DNA of 64,000 bases from NCBI RefSeq assembly GCF_026410195.1, contig NZ_JAPMLM010000061.1, forward strand, positions 1 to 64,000. The letters run 5' to 3'. Positions 24,662 to 33,690 of the stretch are shown here, one piece after another. The number at the start of each line of letters is the position of its first letter. The first letter of the stretch is position 1. Made by a program: the position numbers and the translations under genes. The stretch comes from Xanthomarina sp. F2636L. GTDB taxonomy: Bacteria; Bacteroidota; Bacteroidia; Flavobacteriales; Flavobacteriaceae. The notes under the pieces are model-generated. The model had not been told where the DNA came from. It saw only the letters and a list, made by a program, of their open reading frames with translations, and did not search any database.

Positions 24662-24826
24662 AACCCGCAAAGTATAGGCTGCACTCCGACTAACTTTTAA
24701 TATGTTTATTATTAAATTGAAAACCTTAAGTACAACCACAACCTAAAAATGTATAATGCTTATGGATCGCAGACAACGGTTTTTAGATGTATGCTGTGCA
24801 TCCAAAAACCTTATAATTTGCGGGTT
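24662..24826. repeat. Element with 15-bp terminal inverted repeats and an inner hairpin
   Basis: AACCCGCAAAGTATA at 24662-24676 faces TATAATTTGCGGGTT at 24812-24826 (14 of 15 positions pair). Just inside the right end, GGTTTTTAGATG and CATCCAAAAACC (24778-24789, 24799-24810) pair with one mismatch. The layout resembles a small non-autonomous mobile element or a cassette-associated hairpin. No ORF lies within it. I checked for canonical attC consensus ends and did not find them. Confidence 0.55.
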
Positions 24827-24842
24827 GCTAGCAGTTTCAATA

Positions 24843-25190
24843 TCATTCTTTCTTTAATTTTCTAAAATTGTAAGTATAAAAAGTTACATAAGTTGAGAGA
24901 ATTATTTGAGTATTAAAGCATTCCCAGCCTTTTTCGGACATATAATTCATCAAATCGACACCACTCTCAAATTCCTTCACCTTTTTAATAATTTCTTCTT
25001 TGTCATTTACTTCTACAGTATATTTACTTCCAAAGTTTATGTCGGTTTCTTTGTGTTTTCCAGTAGCTGCAAATTTAACCGACCCTTCTGCATAAATATA
25101 ATTTGTGGTTTTATCACTTGTTTGGGAATACATTTTATTTGAAACATTCATTAAAAATAAAAGGCTAAATACCATTAAAATTTTTTTCAT
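24843..25190 (-). CDS. Small exported protein of unknown function
   Basis: 115 residues with a signal peptide at 1-22 (MVFSLLFLMNV core, cleavage near YSQ). The C-terminal region has a helix followed by MNYMSEKGWECFN and a strand, a pattern common to short flavobacterial proteins of the DUF4177-like type, but I would not assign it firmly. Probably periplasmic. It is bracketed by the inverted-repeat element downstream and a conserved hairpin repeat upstream. Confidence 0.65.
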   Translation of the reverse strand: MKKILMVFSLLFLMNVSNKMYSQTSDKTTNYIYAEGSVKFAATGKHKETDINFGSKYTVEVNDKEEIIKKVKEFESGVDLMNYMSEKGWECFNTQIILSTYVTFYTYNFRKLKKE

Positions 25191-25280
25191 TGTAATATAA
25201 TTAAGTTAAGTGCTTACTTCTGTTTCAAGTCTTTTTTCAGCTTATCCGACTTTATTAAATTCTTTAAAATTGCTCACAGC

Positions 25281-25336
25281 AACAATTGAATACAGGCAAT
25301 TGTTTGTTTTCAAATTGTTATTCAAACTGCTTAAAT
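25281..25336. repeat. Hairpin repeat, copy A
   Basis: 56-base segment ~77% identical by eye to copy B at 27152-27207, with no gaps. It contains the perfect inverted repeat AACAATTG / CAATTGTT (25281-25288, 25297-25304) and then the shared GTTATTCAA block. It lies ~90 bases upstream of the minus-strand exported-protein gene. Confidence 0.6.
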
Positions 25337-25422
25337 CAAGCATATATAATTACGAAATTAGGATTAATATAAGATAGTTCTTATTCAAGTATTTTAGTAA
25401 AAAATAAATAGATTTCTGTTTG

Positions 25423-25448
25423 CCTGCCTGTTGGTAGGCAGGTTTTTT
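25423..25448 (+). repeat. CCTGCCT / AGGCAGG palindrome with T-tract
   Basis: Seven-base-pair stem with a GTTGGT loop followed by six T on the + strand. No + strand gene lies upstream, so it is either a dispersed palindrome or a terminator of unclear use. It is 24 bases past the stop of the minus-strand SBBP gene, and on that strand no U-tract follows. Confidence 0.6.
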
Positions 25449-25472
25449 AACTCAGTTCTTTGTTAGCAAATG

Positions 25473-27116
25473 TTATTTTTTTACAATCCTCATTATCTTC
25501 TGGCTATTCTGTGTTTTTATAGTTAAGAAATAGATTCCTTTTGTATTTGGTAATTCAAGGATTTCCTTAGTTAAGGAACTATAAGTTTGTATTTTAAGTA
25601 TTTTTCCTAAAACATCAGTTATAATAAACTGAACATTATTTACTGTTCGACTAAAATTGATGTTTATTATACCTTCTGAAGGGTTGGGGTAAGCAATTAC
25701 TTTAATGTTATTACTAATCTCTTGTACTCCTAAATTACTTTGACTCATTTTCTGAACAAAGACATCATAATTCCCTAATGAAGTTAAGTCATTAGTGCCC
25801 AAATCAGGGTCAAAATCTGCTGTGCCACTAAATGCACCTACAGTATAAAGGTTTTCGGAAGTGTCTAAAGCTATTGATATACCAGAATCACTATTAACGC
25901 CTCCAAAGGATTTTACCCAAAGGAAATTACCATTTGTATCCATTTTCTGAACAAAGACATCCCCAGCTCCTCCAGATGTTAAGTTGTTGATTCCAGTTCC
26001 TGGATCAAAATCTACAGTTCCATAAAAATAACCTATCAGATAAAGGTCTCCAGAAGCACCTATAGCTATTGAAGTACTGCCATCTTGATCAGTTCCTCCG
26101 AAGGATTTTGCCCAAAGGAAATCTCCATTTGCATCCATTTTCTGAACAAAGACATCCCTACTTCCTGACGCTGTCAAGTTACTTATTGACGTCCCTGGAT
26201 CAAAATCAACAATACCTTCAAAATATCCCGTAGTATAGACATTTCCTGAAGCGTCTGTAATTATTGAACTACCACCTTCATGATCATCTCCTGTAAGGGA
26301 TTTTGCCCAAAGGAAATTCCCATTTGCATCCATTTTCTGAACAAAGACATCATCATACCCATTTCCCCCTGTCAAGATACTAATCCCTGATCCTGGATCA
26401 AAATCTCCTGAACCTCGAAAATATCCTGTAGTATATACATTTCCGGAAATATCTAAAGTTATAGATTTGCCTTCACTATATCCCGAACCTCCAAATGATT
26501 TAGCCCAAAGAAAACTACCGTTCGTATCCAACTTCTGTACAAAAACACCTCTAGTTCCATACGCTGTTAAGTTGCTTATTCCTGTTCCTGGATCAAAATC
26601 AACAGTACCTTGAAAATATCCTGTAGTATATACATTTCCAGAAGTATCAACAACTATTGAGAAACCAATGCATATTAAAGATGATTCTAAAAAATTTTCC
26701 CAAAGGATATTGCCATTGGAGTCCATTTTCTGCACAAAAACATTTCCATTAAATTCTCCTGTGATATAGATATTGTTAGAAGTATCCAAAGCTATTGAGT
26801 AGCCAATATTACTAGTAGAAGATCCTCCAAAAGATTTTGCCCATTGAAAATTGCCATTTGCATCCAACTTCTGTACAAAAATACCTTCATACCCTGACGC
26901 TGTTAAGTTGCTTATTCCTGTTCCTGGGTCAAAATCTACAGTGCCTTGAAATAAACCTGTAGTATACACATTTCCCGAAGCGTCTACAGCTATTGAGTAA
27001 CCAACATCAATATTTGTTTCTCCAAAAGATTTTGCCCATTCCAATGATTGAGAATATATAGTGTTGAACCCTAGAAAAAAGGTTGTAAAAATGAGTGCCT
27101 TTAAATTTATTTTCAT
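25473..27116 (-). CDS. Secreted SBBP-repeat beta-propeller-like protein with T9SS sorting domain
   Basis: 547 residues. A signal peptide (1-22) precedes seven repeats of ~62-66 residues with the pattern WAKSFGG...IAVDASGNVYTTG.F.GTVDFDPGTG...VFVQKMDANGNF, the SBBP type predicted to fold as a propeller. Repeat 2 is shorter by about 18 residues because the strand carrying the FDPGTG motif is missing. The end is a type IX sorting domain (AYPNPSEGII, ITDVLGKIL, GIYFLTIK, basic tail). The repeats are very similar at DNA level, so length changes by recombination are likely. It probably acts at the cell surface or in the medium, in adhesion or binding. Confidence 0.9.
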   Translation of the reverse strand: MKINLKALIFTTFFLGFNTIYSQSLEWAKSFGETNIDVGYSIAVDASGNVYTTGLFQGTVDFDPGTGISNLTASGYEGIFVQKLDANGNFQWAKSFGGSSTSNIGYSIALDTSNNIYITGEFNGNVFVQKMDSNGNILWENFLESSLICIGFSIVVDTSGNVYTTGYFQGTVDFDPGTGISNLTAYGTRGVFVQKLDTNGSFLWAKSFGGSGYSEGKSITLDISGNVYTTGYFRGSGDFDPGSGISILTGGNGYDDVFVQKMDANGNFLWAKSLTGDDHEGGSSIITDASGNVYTTGYFEGIVDFDPGTSISNLTASGSRDVFVQKMDANGDFLWAKSFGGTDQDGSTSIAIGASGDLYLIGYFYGTVDFDPGTGINNLTSGGAGDVFVQKMDTNGNFLWVKSFGGVNSDSGISIALDTSENLYTVGAFSGTADFDPDLGTNDLTSLGNYDVFVQKMSQSNLGVQEISNNIKVIAYPNPSEGIININFSRTVNNVQFIITDVLGKILKIQTYSSLTKEILELPNTKGIYFLTIKTQNSQKIMRIVKK

Positions 27117-27325
27117 ATTAATTTTTTGTTTTCAGTGTGCTAATATTTGCTAACAATTTGATATAGACAATTGTACATTTCCCAAATGTTATTCAATCTA
27201 CTAATATAATCCCTTTATGTTAAATTATATATAAGTAGTACTACGTATTTTAACAATTAGCAGTGTATTCAGTGAGAATAAATGGTAAAATAAGAAGATT
27301 CTAGAATGTTTTATTACGGTTTTCC
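27117..27325. other. Intergenic region with hairpin repeat B
   Basis: Between the SBBP gene start and the broken zinc-finger gene. It holds copy B of the hairpin repeat (27152-27207). The remainder is very AT-rich, and I see no gene. Confidence 0.5.
27152..27207. repeat. Hairpin repeat, copy B
   Basis: Matches copy A (25281-25336) without gaps. It keeps the stem-forming ACAATT / AATTGT pair although the intervening bases differ. It lies 36 bases upstream of the SBBP gene start, whereas copy A lies ~90 bases upstream of its gene. Confidence 0.6.
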
Positions 27326-27759
27326 TTAAAGAGTATAAAACGAGTATTTAATTTCTTTGGTCTCTAAATCAAAATAAGGGGTAGCACCATTTTCATTTTT
27401 AGGTAAATTCTATATTGTATGATATCGTTTTAGTTTAGGTGCAATTGCAGCAATATTTCCTTTAGTAGCAGGTTTGTTTAGCATTGGTGTTGCTAACTTT
27501 TAAAGCTATCAGTGAACAATGAACCAGCAGTTGCATTTCCAATTCCTGAAGCACTCATTTTCTCTACTTTATTAACTGATTGTTTTTCTAATTCTGGTTT
27601 ATCAGTTTTTATTGGCTCCAAATTAGTTAAAACTTTAGTTGAATTTTTTGCATGATGGGCTTTAGATCTGCAACTATTACCACAGAATTTTTGTACGCGA
27701 CGTCTTGTTGGTTCAAATTCTTTAAAACAATACTCACAATGATAAAATTCTTTTTCCAT
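27326..27759 (-). pseudogene. Broken zinc-finger protein gene (frameshift plus stop)
   Basis: The first part (27759-27493, 88 codons) is intact. It encodes a zinc knuckle, CEYCFKEF followed by KFCGNSCRSKAHH, and then a variable region ending NATAGSLF. After codon 88 the frame ends, but the next frame continues with LATPMLNKPATKGNIAA and, after an in-frame TAG at 27410-27412, NLPKNENGATPYFDLET, which I recall as the conserved C-terminus of this flavobacterial family. The shift is explained by one missing T near 27493-27496 (AGT-TAG in place of AGT-TTA-G). Two independent lesions mean the gene is inactive, although the zinc-finger half could still be made. Confidence 0.75.
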
Positions 27760-27923
27760 TAATTTTGCGTTAAATGAACGTTCGCTTGACGTACAATTCT
27801 TTTTTAATCTTTGGTTTTGGTTACAAATGACATCATTTATAGTCGGATGACTTATAATGCGGTCATCTATTAAAACTTTTTATTATGTTTTTTTTAAGCT
27901 GCCATGAACACTTTCTAAAAAAG

Positions 27924-29069
27924 TTATTTCACCTCCCCATAAACCCGTTTTATAAAGTCGCCTTTTAAAAAAGCAGCTGCATCCAATTGACTTTGAAGGA
28001 CGATGCCTTTGGTTTTAGTTTCCAATAACCAGCTAATTGCCTGGATTAATGGGGTGGCCGTACTGGTTTGGATGGCTCTTAGGGTGTGTTTCCCTACCTG
28101 TTGCGGGTGTATGCGTTTGGCAATTTCTTGTCTGCGTAAGGTGCCCGAGGCATCTTTCCCTTCCACAGCCGCATAGATAACAATTTGATCGTCTTGGATA
28201 TGTGGGATTTCTGTTTGCATGATTTGTTGCAGGTCTGAAATAAGGGTTTCGCTCTGTTTTAAACTTTTTAATTGGTTCTCTACCCATCCGTAATGTCCAG
28301 GATGTCTTAGGGTTTTATAATCCAGACGTTTTACTTTGCCACTAAGCGCATCGGGTAAATCGGCAGCCCCACCCGAAGTGAGATCCTCTTCGTAAGGAAT
28401 GTCATCAATAATAAGTTGTCCTCTTTCGGAAAGTGCCGGAAGGGTGGTTTTTTTATAATCGCGGATGACGATGCAGTCTTTTAAATATTCTGTAGCCACG
28501 CCCACAGGACTCCAGGTAAAGCCATAATAATGTGGTGGGATGGCGTGATTGGTCAGGGCGCCCACTTTTAATTCCAGGGTGTCCACTTGTTCCACTTCAT
28601 ACTGCTTACAAAAATTTTGAAACATATAGTTTGCCAGAACATCTATATAACCAGGAGCTAGCCCCGTTTGTAGTACGAATCCGGTTTGGGCGTCTTTGGC
28701 CAGGTTGATAATCTGATTGGTTTCAGCCACATACTCCGTAAGATTGGCATAATACAGTTGATGGTCTTTAGCCATTTGCGCCATATTTGGAGCCAGGCTA
28801 CCCGGTAAGCAATCGAGCAGAGCATCGCCTTTTTCAAAAACGCTGTGCATGTTGTTATTAATGGTCTTAGCATCCAGGAAGAAGGCATGCACCTGGCAGG
28901 ATTTTGTGGAACCGTTTTTAATCCAATCTGCTACACTTTGGGCTTTAGTTAGATCTTGGTCGCCAATATATATGGTAGGTGTTATGGCACTCCACTCTGC
29001 CAAAATTAGACCTACAGCTTCTGCGATGCCACCTGCACCAGCAATAATGATGTGATAAGGATGTTTCAT
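27924..29069 (-). CDS. Saccharopine dehydrogenase-like oxidoreductase
   Basis: 381 residues. The N-terminus has a Rossmann dinucleotide site (IIIAGAGGIAEAVGLIL). The middle and C-terminal parts match the saccharopine dehydrogenase/reductase type (TGLAPGYIDVLANYM, HPGHYGWVENQL). Members act on lysine, carboxynorspermidine or related amino acid condensation products; the substrate cannot be fixed from sequence. Its coding sequence is more GC-rich than its neighbours, and it stands alone between two eroded regions, which may indicate recent transfer. Likely cytosolic and NAD(P)H-dependent. Confidence 0.85.
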   Translation of the reverse strand: MKHPYHIIIAGAGGIAEAVGLILAEWSAITPTIYIGDQDLTKAQSVADWIKNGSTKSCQVHAFFLDAKTINNNMHSVFEKGDALLDCLPGSLAPNMAQMAKDHQLYYANLTEYVAETNQIINLAKDAQTGFVLQTGLAPGYIDVLANYMFQNFCKQYEVEQVDTLELKVGALTNHAIPPHYYGFTWSPVGVATEYLKDCIVIRDYKKTTLPALSERGQLIIDDIPYEEDLTSGGAADLPDALSGKVKRLDYKTLRHPGHYGWVENQLKSLKQSETLISDLQQIMQTEIPHIQDDQIVIYAAVEGKDASGTLRRQEIAKRIHPQQVGKHTLRAIQTSTATPLIQAISWLLETKTKGIVLQSQLDAAAFLKGDFIKRVYGEVK

Positions 29070-29663
29070 AGTAATTGTTTAAAGATTAAAACAAGTTAAG
29101 AAGAATTCGGTGAAAAAAATAGGACTCTAGTTAAGAATTCCGTGGGAAGGGCGTGATTTAGCAAAAGCGCCTAGTTAAAGCGAAATGGATGAGGTAGGAC
29201 TGATGGCATTCGATGATGGGTTTTGAAGCTATAAGCCATCCGTTTAGGTTTTCTGTGCTCTCTTCGGGGTATAGGGGAATGGAAAGAAGGTAAAGCAACT
29301 AAGCCAGGAAAATGGTTTAGAGTGCGCTAAGCGGTGGTTTTAAAAAGCTTTTATTACACATAAATAAATACTCAGGTAGTCAACCTATATGCGCTTATTC
29401 GGAATAGATGTTATAAATTTAAATTCTGTTATGAAGTGACAAACTAATTTGCAAGCTCTGCTACTTTTTATATGGGATGAGAATGCCCGAAATTTGACTG
29501 AACCGAATGAAAAGAAAAACGCCATGTCGGCAGTGCGTAAAATTAATTGTAAGTGCAAGCCTATTTACACGCCTGTCGGTGGGGTAGGTTCGGTATTTTT
29601 TTGCTAACTTAGGTGCATAAGCAGGTAACTAATCAGATACTATAACTGAAAGAAGGACCATAA
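29070..29663. other. Intergenic region with no intact gene
   Basis: About 590 bases. The first ~280 are GC-richer than the surroundings and contain imperfect direct repeats around TAAGAATTC (near 29105 and 29133). The rest is AT-rich. No ORF of convincing composition is present. With the broken dehydrogenase that follows, it looks like eroded gene content. Confidence 0.5.
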
Positions 29664-30026
29664 AAAATTAAAGAAATAACTGGCTATGGTGTTGATTTGT
29701 TTATAGATGCTGCAGGAGTTCAAGCATCCTATGACACTAGAATTCGAATTCTATGAAATGGAGGAACAGTCGTATTAGTTGCTTTATTTTCAAAAGAGGT
29801 GACGCAGGATGCTTTAGACCATGTATTAAGAGAGTTAACTGTTAAGGGAATCATCGGATATCGTACTATTTTCCCAGACGTAATTGTATTAATCAACAGC
29901 GGACGATTGCCAGTGGAGAAACTACTTACAAATGTTATATCTTTAGATGAAATTATAGAAAAAGGATTTTAGGCACTAATAAAAGACCCTTCGGAAGTAA
30001 ACATATTAGTGGACCTAAACAAGTAA
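29664..30026 (+). pseudogene. Remnant of a zinc alcohol/butanediol dehydrogenase
   Basis: One frame reads GYGVDLFIDAAGVQAS, then a TGA at 29754-29756, NGGTVVLVALFSKEV..., GYRTIFPDVIVLINSGRLPVE, ISLDEIIEKGF, a TAG at 29970-29972, and ALIKDPSEVNILVDL. This is the C-terminal third of a medium-chain zinc dehydrogenase of the 2,3-butanediol type. The N-terminal catalytic zinc half is missing. Two in-frame stops confirm decay. It lies 30 bases before dps in the same direction. Confidence 0.8.
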
Positions 30027-30056
30027 ATATTAATTAACAATTTAAAACAAAACAAG

Positions 30057-30524
30057 ATGACAAATTTTATTGGATTGGATAAAGAAAAATCCCAAGTATT
30101 GGCAGAAAAGTTAAATGAACTATTAGCAGATTATTCTATTTTTTATCAAAACATAAGAGGGTATCACTGGAATATTACTGGAGATAAGTTTTTTGAACTT
30201 CACGACAAATTTCAAGAAATGTATGAAGATTTATTCGTAAAAATAGATGAAGTTGCGGAGCGAATTAAGACCCTTGGTCATACACCAAATCATCAGTTTA
30301 CTGATTATCTAAAGCTTTCGAAAGTAAAGGAAAGTACTGAAGTGTCGGATGGAGTAAAAGATGTGAAGGACACCTTAGAGTCCTTAAAAATAATTATTTC
30401 ACTACAACGAGAAATTCTTGATTTATCGGATGACGCAAATGATGAAGGTACAAATGCCTTGATGAGTGACTATATTAGCGAGCAGGAAAAACTAGTTTGG
30501 ATGTACACAGCCTATATAAAATAA
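30057..30524 (+). CDS. dps: DNA-protecting ferritin-like protein Dps
   Basis: 155 residues. Ferroxidase residues appear in RGYHWNITG and LHDKFQEMYEDLFVKIDE (His, Asp, Glu), and the four-helix ferritin layout is complete. Dps forms a 12-subunit shell that oxidises iron with peroxide and shields DNA. A strong terminator follows directly. Catalase lies downstream, in keeping with oxidative stress defence. Confidence 0.95.
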   Translation: MTNFIGLDKEKSQVLAEKLNELLADYSIFYQNIRGYHWNITGDKFFELHDKFQEMYEDLFVKIDEVAERIKTLGHTPNHQFTDYLKLSKVKESTEVSDGVKDVKDTLESLKIIISLQREILDLSDDANDEGTNALMSDYISEQEKLVWMYTAYIK

Positions 30525-30536
30525 TTACTATTTCTA

Positions 30537-30568
30537 AAAAGGTTCAGGTTCGGGAACCTGAACCTTTT
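30537..30568 (+). terminator. Rho-independent terminator of dps
   Basis: Long perfect stem AAAAGGTTCAGGTTC / GAACCTGAACCTTTT around a CGGG turn, ending in T and A/T bases. It starts 12 bases after the dps stop and could work for both strands. Confidence 0.9.
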
Positions 30569-30612
30569 AAAATTATATTTGGTACTATTATTAACAAACA
30601 CTATAAAAAGCT

Positions 30613-31254
30613 ATGGAAACCTCACTTTTAAAAACAATTAAAAACACCATTAAACATTGGTATATTCCTTTACTCGTGGGGATAATTTTTATCATCGTGA
30701 GTATTATAGCCTTTACATCTCCGGTAGGTTCGTTGTTGACATTATCCTTACTTTTTGCATTATCATTTTTATTTAGCGGAATCTCAGAAAGTGTTTTTGC
30801 ATTGGCAAATAGAAATCGACTAGATACTTGGGGCTGGTCTTTAGGCTTCGGTATACTTACGTTTTTAGTTGGAGTTTTATTATTACTTAAACCAGAATTA
30901 TCCATGGCTGCTTTGGCATTTTACATTGGTTTTATAATCATGTTTCGTTCCATATCTACCATCGGTTTTGCAATGGATGTTAAAAAATATGGAAGCAAAA
31001 ACTGGACAGGGCTTTTAATCATAGGTATCCTTGGTACCATCGTATCATTTATACTTATTTGGAATCCACTTTTCGCAGGATTGAGTTTGGTCGTATTAGT
31101 AGGTATAAATTTCCTTTTCGCTGGACTTCTAAGTGTTTTTCTATCATTTCAACTTAGAAAGTTACATAAATCTTCTAAAAAGATATCAGCAGAATTAGTT
31201 AAAAAATATGATGATCTTATGATAGAAATTCGTAATGAATGGGATAATTACTAA
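30613..31254 (+). CDS. HdeD-family (DUF308) membrane protein
   Basis: 213 residues with about six hydrophobic helices (from residue ~17), including LLVGIIFIIVSIIAF, LLFALSFLFSGI and ILIWNPLFAGLS. Repeats of paired helices ending in W/NP-like turns are typical of HdeD/DUF308 proteins. E. coli HdeD is linked to acid resistance; here only the fold is clear. The last ~25 residues are a charged cytosolic tail. It precedes an SDR and catalase. Confidence 0.85.
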   Translation: METSLLKTIKNTIKHWYIPLLVGIIFIIVSIIAFTSPVGSLLTLSLLFALSFLFSGISESVFALANRNRLDTWGWSLGFGILTFLVGVLLLLKPELSMAALAFYIGFIIMFRSISTIGFAMDVKKYGSKNWTGLLIIGILGTIVSFILIWNPLFAGLSLVVLVGINFLFAGLLSVFLSFQLRKLHKSSKKISAELVKKYDDLMIEIRNEWDNY

Positions 31255-31292
31255 TAATTAGGGTCAGAATTTAATTTTAAAACATAAATATT

Positions 31293-32039
31293 TTGAAACA
31301 TTTAAAAGATAAGGTCATACTAATAACAGGAGGCGCAGCAGGAATAGGTGGTGCAATGACTACCGAATTAACAGAAAGAGGAGCTTGTGTTGTGGCTGTT
31401 GACTTAAATGAAGACGCAGGACAGCAAAAAGTAGCTTCTAATCCTGAGCAGATTGCCTTTTTAAAAGGAGATATTTCAAAAGCGTCTGTTGCAGAAGAAG
31501 CGGTTGCTTTAGCTATATCTAAATTCGGAAAATTAACAAGTCTGGTTAATAATGCCCATGCCTCTAGACAAAAACCACTACTCGAATTAACTGAAGCCGA
31601 TTGGGAGTTATCTATGAACACCGGCTTAAAAGGCACTTTAAACTTTATGAAAGCTGCTTATCCAGCATTAAAGAAAACCAAAGGATCTATCGTTAATTTT
31701 GGTTCTGGTGCCGGATTATTAGGTCAGAAAAATCAAGGTAGTTATGCAGCAGCCAAAGAAGCCATTAGAGGTTTATCCCGTGTAGCAGCAAATGAATGGG
31801 CAGATGACGGAATACGTGTAAATATTGTTTGTCCGCTTGCATTTACAGAAGGCGTAAAGCAATGGAAAGAGAATTTCCCTGAGCCATATGAAGAAATTAT
31901 CAGTAAAAACCCAATGGGTCGTTTTGGAGATCCTCAAAAGGATGTCGCACCTATTGTAGCCTTTTTATTGAGTGAAGACAGTCAGTATATGACGGGTCAA
32001 ACGCTTATGGCTGATGGTGGAGATATAAAATTAAGATAG
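31293..32039 (+). CDS. Short-chain dehydrogenase/reductase
   Basis: 248 residues. The TTG at 31293 is the start; it gives the usual N-terminal strand and the GGAAGIGGAM cofactor loop directly after it. The cofactor-binding Gly motif, the VNNAHA (NNAG-like) motif and the catalytic triad Ser-x-Tyr-x3-Lys (near SGAGLLGQKNQGSYAAAKE) are present, and the C-terminus ends MTGQTLMADGGD. NAD(P)-dependent; the substrate is unknown. It lies between HdeD and catalase. Confidence 0.9.
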   Translation: MKHLKDKVILITGGAAGIGGAMTTELTERGACVVAVDLNEDAGQQKVASNPEQIAFLKGDISKASVAEEAVALAISKFGKLTSLVNNAHASRQKPLLELTEADWELSMNTGLKGTLNFMKAAYPALKKTKGSIVNFGSGAGLLGQKNQGSYAAAKEAIRGLSRVAANEWADDGIRVNIVCPLAFTEGVKQWKENFPEPYEEIISKNPMGRFGDPQKDVAPIVAFLLSEDSQYMTGQTLMADGGDIKLR

Positions 32040-32126
32040 GGAACATAAAACAATTTGACTATAAGAGATTATTCAACTTAAAATAAAAGATACCAGATTT
32101 ATGTATCACTTTAAAACAAATCAAAA

Positions 32127-33665
32127 ATGGAAGCAAATAAACCAAAATTAACAAGACAAACTGGCGCACCAGTTGGAGATAACCAAAATGTACAAACCGC
32201 AGGACCAAGAGGGCCAATGCTTATGCAAGATGCCTGGTTTTTGGAAAAAATGGCCAATTTTGATCGTGAGGTCATTCCCGAAAGACGTATGCACGCCAAA
32301 GGCTCTGGCGCTTTCGGAACCTTTACAGTGACTCACGATATATCTAAATATACCAAAGCCAAAATTTTTAGCGAAGTAGGTAAAAAAACCGAAATGTTCA
32401 GCAGGTTTTCTACCGTTGCTGGAGAAAGAGGTGCAGCCGATGCAGAAAGAGATATTAGAGGTTTTGCTCTTAAATTTTATACCGAAGAAGGTATTTGGGA
32501 TTTAGTAGGAAATAATACCCCTGTATTTTTCTTTCGTGATCCAATGAAATTTCCAGATTTAAATCGTGCGGTTAAGCGCGATCCAAAAACGAATTTAAGA
32601 AGTGCTAATAATAACTGGGATTTCTGGACTTTATTACCAGAATCTTTACACCAAGTAACCATAACTATGAGTGATCGTGGTATTCCAAAAGGGTACAGGC
32701 ATATGCACGGTTTTGGTAGTCATACCTTTAGTTTTATCAATAAAGACAATGTAAGACATTGGGTAAAGTTTCATTTTGTGAGTCAGCAAGGCATTGAAAA
32801 CTTATCTGATGAAGAGGCTATGAAAATAGTTGGGATGGACAGAGAGTCGTCACAAAGAGATTTATTTGATGCTATTGACAAAAAGGATTTTCCAAAATGG
32901 AAGCTATTTGTTCAAGTCATGACCGAAGCCGAAGCAAAAACCTATCGTTTTCATCCTTTCGATTTAACAAAAGTATGGTCTAAAAAAGATTTTCCGTTGA
33001 TTCCTGTGGGCGAATTTGAACTCAACAGAAACCCAGAAAACTATTTTCAAGATGTAGAGCAAGCAGCTTTTAATCCTTTGAACGTTGTTCCTGGTATTGG
33101 CTTTTCGCCAGACAAGATGCTTCAAGGACGATTGTTTTCTTATGGTGATGCACAACGTTACAGGTTAGGTGTGAATCATTATCAAATTCCTGTAAACAAA
33201 CCAAGCTGTCCGTATCATTCCAATCATAGAGATGGAACGATGCGAGTAGATGGAAATCATGGAGGCACCTTGCATTATGAGCCTAACAGCTATGGCGAAT
33301 GGCAAGAACAGCCAGATGCAAAAGAGCCAGCTTTAGAGTTAAGTGGAGCTGCTTATGCACATAATTTCAGGGATGATGATGAAGATTATTTTACACAACC
33401 AGGCGATTTGTTCCGCATTATTAAAGCTGATGGCAAAGAGCAGTTGTTGTTTGATAATACCGCAGCACAAGTAGGTGGCGCAGAAAAATTCATTCAAATT
33501 CGTCATATAAGAAACTGCTTTAAAGCCGATCCCGAATACGGACAAGGTGTTGCAAAAGCTTTGGGGTTAACTATGGAAGAGGTAAATGATTTTGATTTGA
33601 CACCTTATAATAAATGGGCACCAAAACCAGATAATAATCCAATCTCTAAATGTCCGAGACATTAA
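32127..33665 (+). CDS. katA: Monofunctional haem catalase
   Basis: 512 residues, small-subunit clade length. The distal-site His is in [13 protein letters not shown] and the distal Asn in [11 protein letters not shown]. The proximal haem-ligand Tyr is in the [14 protein letters not shown] segment. It splits hydrogen peroxide into water and oxygen in the cytosol. The gene is followed after 25 bases by a DIP1984 family gene and belongs to the oxidative-stress stretch with dps. Confidence 0.97.
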   Translation: MEANKPKLTRQTGAPVGDNQNVQTAGPRGPMLMQDAWFLEKMANFDREVIPERRMHAKGSGAFGTFTVTHDISKYTKAKIFSEVGKKTEMFSRFSTVAGERGAADAERDIRGFALKFYTEEGIWDLVGNNTPVFFFRDPMKFPDLNRAVKRDPKTNLRSANNNWDFWTLLPESLHQVTITMSDRGIPKGYRHMHGFGSHTFSFINKDNVRHWVKFHFVSQQGIENLSDEEAMKIVGMDRESSQRDLFDAIDKKDFPKWKLFVQVMTEAEAKTYRFHPFDLTKVWSKKDFPLIPVGEFELNRNPENYFQDVEQAAFNPLNVVPGIGFSPDKMLQGRLFSYGDAQRYRLGVNHYQIPVNKPSCPYHSNHRDGTMRVDGNHGGTLHYEPNSYGEWQEQPDAKEPALELSGAAYAHNFRDDDEDYFTQPGDLFRIIKADGKEQLLFDNTAAQVGGAEKFIQIRHIRNCFKADPEYGQGVAKALGLTMEEVNDFDLTPYNKWAPKPDNNPISKCPRH

Positions 33666-33690
33666 TTTTAAAAAAAATATAATCGCATAA

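Noticed and set aside
24661-27207. Integron gene-cassette array with attC sites
   Set aside because: Small exported genes separated by hairpins suggest cassettes, but the RYYYAAC / GTTRRRY ends are not found and no integrase is in the window.
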